Shown: positions 1 through 10,700 of the stretch, in pieces | Layout of the letters: each line of letters begins with the position of its first letter | Position numbering within the stretch: the first letter of the stretch is position 1 | Source: Saxidomus purpurata | Taxonomy: Eukaryota; Mollusca; Bivalvia; Venerida; Veneridae | Assembly (NCBI GenBank): GCA_022818135.1 | Contig: JAFMSR010000017.1 | Coordinates: 17,011,905 to 17,075,904, forward strand | DNA: 64,000 nt | Reading direction: 5' to 3' | Position numbers and translations under genes: made by a program | Notes under the pieces: model-generated | What the model was told of the DNA's origin: nothing | Databases searched by the model: none | Seen by the model: only the letters and a program-made list of their open reading frames with translations

Positions 1-3000
1 CAAGCAATATCGAAGCGTGTATGAGTGACTGTGGATATGACCGCAATTATTTTTATAATAGAAGAAGCGAATACGGGCTATGTGAAACACACTGTTACAA
101 CGGTGGTACATTCATTCAGTCGAGCACTTCGAGTGGATACTGCAATTGTGATGAGTTTTATCATGGCACCTGCTGTGAACAAGGTACGTTTTTTTTATAA
201 ATCGAGCTTAACCTTTTGTGTCAAAAGATAGTGTAACTGCATATTTAAAAACAATACAGGCTAGAGTGATGTGTAGTTTCGTTGTGTTAGAGTTTATGCA
301 TATACGGTTACAGTTTTTGCATCTGACTTAAAATTACTATAACCTCTCATAGATTCATGGGTTCATCGGTTCGAGTCCTGCTATAAACAAGGGCTCTTTA
401 TTTGAGTAAGTTCTTCTGAGGGTAAGGATATAGATTCCCAGGAGCGATAGTTAAATATACTGCTCAACTGTATATATGTCCAACATACCGTTGAAACGGG
501 CGTTAAACTACTACAACAACAGTAGATGGAGTTCAGATATCAAGATAATGACAAACAGTATATCATGGATACGATGCAACTTTTTATACATTTTAATCCT
601 TACATGAACAAAGGACATAAATATTGCTAGAACGAATAGATTTAGAGCCACGTATAACAGACGTAAAACTGCAATCACAGTGATTTGCATGTATTTGATA
701 TTTTATCATGATTTAGTTGCATATTTCTCTGTAAAGCAATGATAATCAATAATCGTTCTTGTTAGATTATAAGTTCTAACATAACTTGTCTTATCAAATT
801 GTGTCGGAAATTGCCAATTGTAAAATCCACAATACACTTAGTTTTCACGCGCAATCCATCATACTGTCAATGACGTCAGATTCTTTCTATCAACGTATCG
901 ATAAATGCCCGCATAAAACATAGCCCGTTGCATATGTATTTTCTTCTAATATCTAGTCATGTTGGAATCGAAAACAATATCCTATTTACGTTGTTCATTG
1001 TCTGATCAACAACTCTTTGTCGTTCAGTTGCTAACTTTTAAACCACGAAGGCCTGCGGCCTTTACTGTGCATCAGAACCCCAAATCGGTTTATTAGACGA
1101 TGAACATCGCTAAAATGAATATTATTTCTTAGGTAAACCATAACGTCATTTCTGTCTTTAAAGACAAATAGGACACAAAATTGTTGCATTAACTACGGCA
1201 CCTGCGTTTTATTCATTTATAACATGTTCGGTGTCATTTAATCACAGCTAAAAGAAAACCGATCATTGAAGCGTTTTTGTCTGTACAGATAGATCCATAT
1301 GTTTATTTCAGAAATGTTGCTCGCCATTTTTATCATCTTGCCTCCAATATCCCGAACGCCAATGTTAGATGAATAAAAATTTGTAAATGATTAGTGGAAA
1401 AAGTATGTTTATATTAAATAACCTGTCAATTCCGTAATGCCGGAAATGGTGTTACAATTGCTTGGGCTGAGTGTTTTTAAGTAAACGCTACATGATCTTT
1501 GTCTACCCGGCCCCCCCACCCGTTTCTTCTCTGCCACCACAAACACCCCGCAAAAACATCATTTGAGATAAGAACAGTGTGTTCAATATTTTCTTTTAGT
1601 TCAACCAATAGATGTAATCAAAAACAACTGAAAAGCAAGTCCTGTTGTAACAATTCAATTATATTTCAGAAAAAAAGAAGCAACCAAGTGGTCAAGGCAA
1701 GTGCAGCGAAACTTGTAACTGGACACCGTGGGAATCATGGAACACTTGTTCTGTCTCTTGTGGTGGAGGTGGACAACAAGAGAGAACAAGAGAACTTTGT
1801 TGTCTGGAAAACTATGTCGGCTTTCAGACCTGCGCTTTTATCTGTGGAAAGGACGTCAGGGAACGCACTGAAAACCGTTCGTGCGGAGATAACTGTTTGT
1901 ATGGTGCAACAGTAAAGGCTGGTGGATTTGGCTGCGACTGCCTTGACAGAACGTTCGGTCACTGCTGCGAACAGTGTAAGGATAAAACACCAGAAAAACG
2001 AGACCGATGTGTTAAGTCTTGTTTCAAGTCAAAATTTGACTTAAGTTCAGTATAGGGATTTTAATCTTTTTTTATCTTAAAGTGTGCCATCAAACCTAAA
2101 TCTCACTTGGTATACATTTTCTACTCGTTGAGTGAACTTTTACCATTTTAACAACTGGAAGTTTTTGACCTTAAATATTATGACAGTACATATAAAGACA
2201 ATATAGACACTACCTTGAGACGACTGGTGTTCAAAACAAAGCAATTTATAACTGTTTTTATTTTTCAGTTCTACCAGGATGCACGGCTTTTCCTACAGAT
2301 GTAATATTTGTTTTGGACTCTTCTGCTAGTCAAACAAGAGAACAGTTTAACAGACAACTAAACTTTGTCGATCAATTTGTACACCAGGTGAACATTAGCT
2401 TGGAAGAATTTCAAATTGCTGTTGTCACATATTCTACAGAGGCAATTGTAGAAATTGATTTTAATCAGTCGACAGACGCAGCCACCCTGAGTCGATTAAT
2501 CAAAGAAATCACATTCCGTCCAGGGGCTACATTTACAGATAAAGGCCTGAAAGCAGCCATGGAAGTTGCAAGAAAAAGCGAGAGACGTACAGGCATGGTG
2601 ACATCGACATGCATTCGTTCTTACTGACGGAATGTCAAACAAAAGAGCAGAAACACGTCTTGCAGCAACGCGACTGAAGAATGCTAATGTCCGCGTTACA
2701 GCAATTGGTATATTTGCAACCATCAGACTGACTATTTAATTTAAAATTACTGTGTTGTATTATTACGTCATACTATTTTATTTCCTTTAAATTTGAACTT
2801 ATACAGTATCTGTATATGTTGCAATGGTCCATTTGCATAGACGTGTTGATGTAGACGTTTCATGCCACACCACATCTGTGTAACATTATTGGAACACTAG
2901 GGCAAAGTTTAGATTCGTATTTCATGAACTTTTTAAAGAAAAATTAACTTCTTATTGGTATGATTTTGAACAATCAGATTATGATTCTACTTTACTGTTA

Positions 3001-4090
3001 TATATATTAATATTAATATGATATATTGGCATTTTAAGTGTCGAAAGAGTCGAAACTCGTCTTGCTGCCACATAAATCTTTGTCGCATATGATCATACAG
3101 GTATAATGATCTTTGAATATAATTATGATAATGAACGGTTTATTCTATGTTCTACTCTTGGCATCCAATCATCTAACATATCAAATACACGGTGAAGGAG
3201 ACGTAGCTGGAATCAAACAGTGCATCTTATAATAAAACAGTTCATTAAGTAGCCTTTTTAGAATCACTTTCACACAATTAACATCTTATTGATCATGAAT
3301 GTGTTTCATTGTACATTGTATCTCATTAGGTATTGGAACAGAAGTGTCACATCAAGAACTACGCGACATCGCTTCACCTGGAGACTCCTTCAGTCCGTCT
3401 TACGTATTCTCTGTTGGAGATTTTAATGCTCTTGACACGTTACTAAAACAGCTTGTACATGTTACATGTGACGACTGCAGCTTCATCAGTCACCTGTCCG
3501 ATGTTGTGTTTCTTTTAGATGAAAGTGACATATTGACTGAGACGGAATTTCAACTATCGGTAGATATAATTGAGTCCATAATAGAATGTACCGACCACAT
3601 TGGTGAAGCCGAAGGACCATTGTTCGGACTGGTTCAACTTGGGAAAGAATTAGACTCAAAAATAAACTTGTTGAATGGACAAACCCAGCAGACCATACTA
3701 ACGGAACTTCAGACGTTATACAGAACGCAAAACGACATTTGTGATAAAGATGAAACATGTGGTCTCATGAATGTTACATCTGCGATTGAATTTATTTTTG
3801 AATCCGTTTATGAGAAAAGTGGACGTTCACATTCGAGAAAATTTCTTATTGTTGTCTCAAGTGGTAGGTTCAGGGATATAACCACCATACAGAACGAAAT
3901 GGCCGCCATTCAGAAAGAATCAGATGTAAAACTTTTTGTGATTGGACCAGGAGAAGACGTCAAGATGGATGGCTTACTGTCACTGGCTAAAGATGCTAAT
4001 CACGTGTATGCAGTCATTGATAACGAGGACCTTACTAAATTAGATACAATGCAATCAGACTTTGCTTACAATATCTGCATAAAAAAGTAA
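1..4090 (+). pseudogene. Locus A: TSP1/EGF-like/TSP1/vWA/vWA secreted protein, 5' end outside window, frameshifted in exon 3
   Basis: Exons read from splice sites and homology to the intact copies: exon 1 (3' part) 1-183, exon 2 1670-1975, exon 3 2269-2707, exon 4 3330-4090 (TAA). Exon 1 gives the end of a TSP1-like repeat and a Cys-rich EGF-like knot (CYNGGTF...CNC...GTCCEQ). Exon 2 gives a TSP1 repeat (CNWTPWESWNTC, CGGGGQQER) and a second knot ending FGHCCEQ. Exon 3 carries the vWA metal-site motif DSSAS. Exon 4 finishes that domain and adds a second vWA with DESDI in place of DxSxS. Exon 3 is 439 nt against 441 in the other copies: two bases are missing near 2607, giving a TGA at 2625-2627, just before the LTDG motif. 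The frame downstream, including all of exon 4, is otherwise open, so the lesion looks recent. A substitution nearby argues against a simple sequencing error, but an error is not excluded. A protein made from this allele would stop inside vWA1. A candidate poly(A) signal lies at 4330-4335. Confidence 0.75.
352..528 (+). repeat. tRNA-derived SINE fragment in intron 1 of A
   Basis: A Pol III B-box-like GGTTCGAGTCC at about 373 is followed by a body ending in GGGCGTTAAAC and a CAACAACA-type tail. The same element sits at the same place in intron 1 of C (21470-21650) and H (61121-61290), so it was inserted before these copies split. The rest of this intron (184-1669) is AT-rich with no other feature I can name. 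Confidence 0.6.
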
Positions 4091-4329
4091 ATGTTTTACG
4101 ACAAAGAATGATACAGATCATAATGCTAGTACTTATTTCTCAACAATCATTACATACTAATGCATTAGATAGCACTCATTTTATTTTTGTTATATCCTAT
4201 CGCATGCTCACAAATGTATTTAAAATTTTGGTTTTATTTTCAGATTTGTTTACTTTTCCGCCTGAAGGAAGGTACAAGGTTTACTTTTGTTACTTTAAAT
4301 TGACAGAAATTAGTTTTCCTTCAGTTTGA

Positions 4330-4335
4330 AATAAA
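4330..4335 (+). promoter_or_regulatory. Candidate poly(A) signal of locus A
   Basis: AATAAA lies about 240 nt after the locus A stop codon. The matching position in locus C (about 27067) reads AATTAAA, so use of this site is uncertain. Confidence 0.35.
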
Positions 4336-5424
4336 ATGACAGCTAAATGGCAAAACTACTGTCCAAAGATTATGACTTCGAAATTTAATTTCGTTTATTA
4401 AATACGAATGTGAGCTCAAGTATTATTCTGTTTTCAGTTATTTGTTTTATTGACATAAAATTAATCAATGGTATATGCACAAACCCTTTTATATTGCTAC
4501 ACAATAATAACACTTAAATAATGACAATAGCAGAAATAAAATAAAACTAATAACTTACGTTTAAGCGCTTTTTATTTGTGTGTGACGTCATTGTGACTCA
4601 CAAATTTCACATATTTCAAGACACGCATCCTCTACTTTTAAAACCGCAGTCCTTACAATTTTCGAACGGTTTGAACACAGGTCTACAACACAGGTATGCT
4701 TCAGTTTAAGCAAAAATGTTCAAAAATTAATCTTGAATCAAAAATAAATATATATAGAACTCAACAATTTTTATTTTATGCGGATGCATACTGTTTTGAT
4801 TACGAAATCACCTTTCCCATGCGGACGAATATAATCAATCAGAACTTCTCGGTGATGAATGCTCCATGAAGGATGACGGAATTACCCGATGAGTTCCGAT
4901 TGGATTATAGTTTGTTTTGATCATGTGATACCTCCATCGTGAACCTACGTTTTCATAACATAATCTCAAAAACTCGTAAGTATATATATCTGTAATGTGA
5001 AGCATTGAACCCTGTAATATTTTATTAACTGTTATTATTGCGGGCAGCAGCAGCGGCCCGCTATATTTAATACATGGTGAGTAAAAGATGCATGGAGACT
5101 TAAACACTAGATCGAATATATGCGTCTCTCTTCATTGAAAAATTGAGGTAATTCAGAGATGAAAACTGTGGATACAGTCAATTTTTTTGGAAAAGCAAGA
5201 GTTGTCGTTCGTTTCATAGAGGGCGCAGTCTACGCCGATAAAAGTAGAAAAAAGCGCTTTTCACGTTTCAGGCGCAATCTACGCTGAGAAAAATGGAAAT
5301 ATGTTTGCTTTTTCCTCTTATACAGCCTTTGACATTATAGAAACGAAGTGCAGTCGACTGAATATTCTTCGAAATGTATGATATTATCTTAGCTCATTTT
5401 TTCCCTCACATTAGTAATTTGTCA

Positions 5425-5515
5425 CCATGGTGTATTGGTAGAGACGATAACTCGAATACTTTTGTATAAGTGTACTTTTACGAATCCACGAGTTCGAAGC
5501 CCACCGACACCCATT
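5425..5515 (+). repeat. Degenerate tRNA-like sequence, probably a SINE head
   Basis: An A-box-like TGGTAGAGAC near the 5' end and a B-box-like GAGTTCGAAGCCC near the 3' end are followed by ACACCCA and a poly(T) run. The acceptor and T stems do not pair well, so a functional tRNA is unlikely. Confidence 0.3.
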
Positions 5516-6424
5516 TTTTTCTTTCTTTTTTTTCTGCTTTTTTAATCATCATGTTTAGCCTTTAAACCATTTAAGAATATTTTACGGCAAATAATCATAA
5601 AAATCTTCATTCATGTCAAATTAATACGGATAATGGTAATGAAAAATTGAGACATACCAGGAACGGTCTATAGAGCATTCCTGGACATACTGTATAAATA
5701 TTATTTGATAACAGTAAAGTTTCGATACTACAGGTCAGTCAGTAGATGTGGTGTTGCTTGTTTAACCAGGATTGGTTTCCTCGAGTTCTTTTGGGGCCAT
5801 GCCTCAATATCAATCATCATCATTTTCTAAAATATTTACATGGGATTATTGTTTGTTGGCCCGCTGTGATACTTTGTATCACAGTTTTTCTTGTATTGTA
5901 TCTGACCTGATTTGTGGAAATACAGTACTGTATATTTTTGTCATGAACACTTCCGGTTTGGGTGACCCAATTCTGTGTGTCAAAATTTACAGAAAATGAG
6001 AAATATGCAACGTAGCCGATAGTGTATACACTAAAGACCGGCTACTGTATTATTTTTGATAGAGCAGTAATTTATTTTCTGATTTATCATGTACTACCAG
6101 TAGTAATTGACTGTGAGTTTTGCATCGTACGCCAGTTAACATTTTCCTTCAAACTTCATCTCCTCTAATAAAATTAGGCCTTTTTTTCACATCAAGGCTT
6201 GTTTTTTCAGATCGTATACATATGCTCACAGAGTATGACCTCAATGCAATTTTCATAGTTTATTCTTAAATAAAGATATATTTTCTCATGAACTGTTTAA
6301 ATTTGTTTCTTTCCTTCAATAGTGTTCCTCTAATACAGTAAAATCGTGCCTCATTTAGCACCTGGTTTAAGAGTCACATGGTACAGTCCTTGGCCTCAGT
6401 AATGTGAAATGTATTGTGGTATCG

Positions 6425-6636
6425 CTTATTAGGGTTTTATGGTTGGTACCGGATTCCCATATGACCAACGCACCCAGAAGAGGTTAGTTATTTTAGGTTG
6501 TCGGAGGATAGTGCAAGATACAGAAAGCGTCCCAATTCCAGAGACACTCCTGGTTCTTTAACATGCCATGTGTATAGCACCCATACATGAGACCTCGGTT
6601 TAAGTCGTGCTCTACCTATTGAGCTAACCAGGCTGA
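6425..6636 (-). repeat. tRNA-derived SINE
   Basis: On the minus strand the head reads CCTGGTTAGCTCAATAGG followed by TAGAGCAC, a good tRNA D-arm/A-box. A body of about 170 bp follows (ACATGGCATGTTAAAGAACC ... ACTATCC). The B-box is eroded. Confidence 0.55.
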
Positions 6637-6723
6637 CTGTATTGTCGTTAATTGCTGTCATGTTAGATGGGTCCTAAAGGCTGTTGGATGAAACAGATCT
6701 TCTCATTCATGTATTCTGCTTCT

Positions 6724-6850
6724 AGCTCACCTGGCACAATGTGCCATAGTGAGCTATTAAGATCACTCACTGTCCGTCGTATGTCGTACTCTGTTTTCAC
6801 ATTCATTTTGTGAGAGGGGCCTGCGAAAGTAAATTCTCAACATATTGAAA
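6724..6850 (+). repeat. AGCTCACCTGG-type interspersed repeat, 5' fragment
   Basis: Begins AGCTCACCTGGCACAATGTG and continues with GTGAGCTATTAAGATCACTC and a GTCCGTCGTATGTCGT stretch. The opening is shared with the larger repeat at 18765-19999. Confidence 0.5.
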
Positions 6851-7767
6851 ACTTGCCAGTAAATCTCATTGGAAGTGTTTTCAGTTTCCGGTAGTAAAAT
6901 TTAAAAACACGGTCTTGCTTCCATTGGAAAACCAGTCATTTGCCAGTCAACAAGCAGTATCACTAGATAACTATCAGTCATCAAACTACAAAAGTACCTG
7001 CTAAATAATGTAAAAGAATAATTTGCTTCTGTTTTTGAAACAAAAATGTTTACTGAATTCTGTTAATAATTATGTTATCCATGACATGTGCTTTGCAAAA
7101 AATTTGCAGTTCAGTCTGCAATTCAGTTTGCAACATTCCATACTTGTTTTATTCTCCGCTTTAAGTTGGTCATCAAACCCACTTTGATTTGAGACACACA
7201 CAAATTCAGTGCCTTCAGCGCTTTGATTTCTTGTAGTAATTTACGCATAACATTCATAACAGCAGTTCGTTCTGACATCATTAAGAGTACGAGAGTCATC
7301 TTACAACGGGGGATGGTGTAAGATGAGATTTACCAGCACTGGTAAAAACTGCAGAGATCTCGATCTGGTATGCAAGAAATTAAATATATATCAAACTGTT
7401 GCTGAAGCATTTAAAAGAAAAAAAAAGTGTGACCGTCGCTTACGATTTTCGCTGATTATTCTGAATCGATAATTTAGAATACTTAATATTTATTTAAAAA
7501 CAGTGAAACATAAATGGATTTTTAACAATTTAGATATTCAATAGATTAAAACATCGATTTACACAATGGCGTGTTTATTCAGTAATACCACACATGCTCA
7601 ATAGTGCGTGAAAAAAATCTGTATTTGACTTTACTTTAGTTATTTATATACATTGGTCTATCATAAAAAATCCCAGTTAATTTTTGTGTGTCACGTTTGT
7701 ATTTAGTTTTCAATTTGAGAAAGGACGTTTACGGGATATTATTTAATTTAGTATAATTCTTTAAATA

Positions 7768-10700
7768 ATGAGAGTAAAACTGCTGTTATTGAATGCGTCT
7801 TTCTTGTTTTCTGTAATCTCTGTAGTTAATGCGGATTTAGGTGACACGTGCTATAGTACATGTGACTGGACAAGCTGGGAACCTTGGTCCCAATGTACGG
7901 TTACCTGTGGAGGTACCGGTACCAGAACTAAGCAACGATATCTCTGTTGCCCGGAGGATGCAACTTTCGAAGTGTGTGCTAACGACTGCGGACATCCTAT
8001 GGATGGTACAAGTCATACCGAGTCGTGTACTGCAGCATGCTTCAACGGTGGTACTCTTTATCCAGGGGGAAACGGATGCGCGTGTTCGGAAAAATACGAT
8101 GGCCATTGTTGTGAACAAGGTACAAACTTAGCTTAGCAAAACGTTTTTCATAAGCTTTGAATTATCATGCATGTTTTCGTTTAGTTATAACGGTAAACAG
8201 ATATCTCCATTCAACTCCGTCCCGCATTAATTAATTAATTCATTAATTCATTCATTAATTCAATTATTCAGTCATTCAGTCATTCATTCATTCATTCATT
8301 CATTCATTCATTCATTCATTCATTCATTCATTCATTCAGTCAGTCAGTCATTCATTCATTCATTCAGTCAGTCATTCATTCATTCAGTCATTCATTCATT
8401 CATTCATTTGTTTTAATTAATTCATCATTCATTCATTCATTCATTCATTCATTCATTTGTGTTAATTGATTAGTTGTATAAACGAATTTATATTCATTAT
8501 GATTAATTAATTGATTGATACAAATTTAGTTGCTCTCGATTGCAAAACTAGTTTAATCGCTCACGAGACTCTGAATAGAATCGACTCTTACTCTACTTGT
8601 CTGTTATAAATTACATAAACATTGTCTTATATTTAAGCATTTAAGTAGTAAAATGCATATAATCCATTGCCTCGTACAAATGAATGTAGAAGCATACTGG
8701 GTCAAGCATATAAAAAAATAAATGACACCGGCAAAGAATGTGGTGGTTATGGTAGATAGTTCTATAAAAAAACACACATTTTTCAAATTGTTTGACATGC
8801 GTTACAACCACCAGATTGTTTACTCGAAAAGTTTAATATGATTTATATAAATGTTATATAACAAATAATTACAAATGCTAAAAACAATGTTCATAGAACA
8901 CTGTCTCTTTTGCGCCTACTATGCCAATAAAACAACATTTTCAAAATAAATCGCTATCAAACCCAAACTTACGATTTCAATGTTTAAGATGGTTTTATTG
9001 AGCAACATCATGTATCTTTTCGCTCATCTTACAAATATAAGCTTGATTTATTGGTAGAACCTTGTTATGAACATGATGAAAATAGGCTTTTCTGGCGTTT
9101 CTGCATTTAACTTATTGTTTCGAAAGTCTTTTATAAAATTTCGCTATTTTAACAGAACTTTTGAAATTTTGTATTATTTTTCAAATAAAATGGAGTTTAA
9201 GAAGTTTCCACAGCATCCATTATGAAAACAATTTGAGCGTGTTATTTTGTGATAAATTCAAAGTTCATAATTTAAACGTACATATTCTATGGAAATTGCA
9301 CTTTACAATATATACTAAACGAAACTTTTAAAGCACCACTGCCTTTTTCCTTCTATATCTAGTTATCAACCCAATATCTGCCAATTTATTTTAGCTATCT
9401 GTGCACAAAAGCTATCATGTCTCGTATTTATGATTGCACTGGGTACTAGATACTTCCGTTACATGAATTTCAAATGATTGAGTGATACAAATTAATACGG
9501 AAAATACTTTTAAGAGTGGATTTATAGAGAAGAGCATCAAGGCAATAACCCATGTTAGGTCTGGAAGTGTAAATGTTAAATTAAAACTCTCTGCCATATG
9601 ATTTGTACCACTAGATTATTTTAAAATTACTGTAACGGAAGTATCTGCCCAGTGTCTTTATAAATACGAGACATGATAGCTGTCGTGCATCAACAGATAA
9701 AAATATGTCGACAGGTATTGGAAGGGTTGATAAATAAAGAAAGAAAATAAAGAACGATAGTTAGAAGTTTCGTTTATATGAATTACCAAGCACCCACACT
9801 GTAGATCTATCTAATAATATCGAGAGTTAACCGCAAAATATGCAACAACGAAATGAAGAATGACTACATCAATTTTCTGTCAACCATCGGCAAGCTTTTT
9901 GTATCTTGACCAGTGTAATTGCTCATGCGTCGTTTTGATCCATTTTTTGCCACTAAGCTATTGTAGCCATTTGAAACATTTTATTCTGGTAGCCCCACTA
10001 TCATTTACAAGAAATGGAGGATATTTACAATGTAACACATTTGTTACCGTGGCATTCAGTATTTATTTGTCTTTTTCGTCAACACAAAATATTCCACGAT
10101 CATATAATTCCGGTCTACAATTACGCAAAATAAGTTTATTTGATTTAGAGCATGTTAAAAAATAAAGAAATGTTCTCAATTGTTTCTTGTCATTCGATAA
10201 GCAAGGGGCATCTCTCAAAGTTGCATCGATATCTACGTTATAAAGCTGTTATACATGCAATACAGACACGTTTTACTGCAAAGAGTTATCTTATAAATTG
10301 AAAGAAAATGATGATACCAGAAATTTAAACACAAGAGCAGACCAACCTCTCTAAACAACACCTCCGAAGTGCAAAAACCTCTCTATAAAGACAGATTTTT
10401 CATTTTACAAAAGCAGTTATATCTGAACAAGTTAACCTCCCCCAAGAGCAACAAAATCTCCTCACGAAACAAAAATTGATATTCCCTTTGGTGTTGTTGT
10501 GGATAGGTTGGACTAAAATATTTTTTCAATACGTATTCACGACAGCAGCGTATTTTCTTTATAACTGATAATAGGTAAACAACTTAAAGTAAGGGTTTTA
10601 CAGTTCGGAGGGTTTCATTCGTTTTTTTTAAATATAAATTTTTAAACATATGCATGTCTTAAAGCATTATCTTAAATACTGTTTTCCACTAATAAAACAA

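Larger units (their letters stand above)
4091..7767. other. Intergenic A-B
   Basis: There is no supportable gene. The region contains the end of the A transcript, a degenerate tRNA-like stretch (5425-5515), a SINE (6425-6636) and an AGCTCACCTGG-type repeat fragment (6724-6850). The left end of the large inverted duplication begins near 7060. Remaining sequence is AT-rich and unremarkable. Confidence 0.5.

Noticed and set aside
25..231. 68-codon plus-strand frame at the window start
   Set aside because: Wrong frame of exon 1 of A. The correct frame (AGC at 3-5) gives the CYNGGTF knot and ends at a donor site at 184.
1735..1962. Minus-strand ORFs opposite exon 2 in A, C, D and H (also 24643-24882, 31429-31635, 63195-63602)
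   Set aside because: Antisense shadows of the TSP1 exon; the sense frame has the Cys pattern and splice sites.
8226..8457. CRISPR-like array
   Set aside because: The repeats are 4-bp units without spacers, in an intron of a eukaryotic gene.
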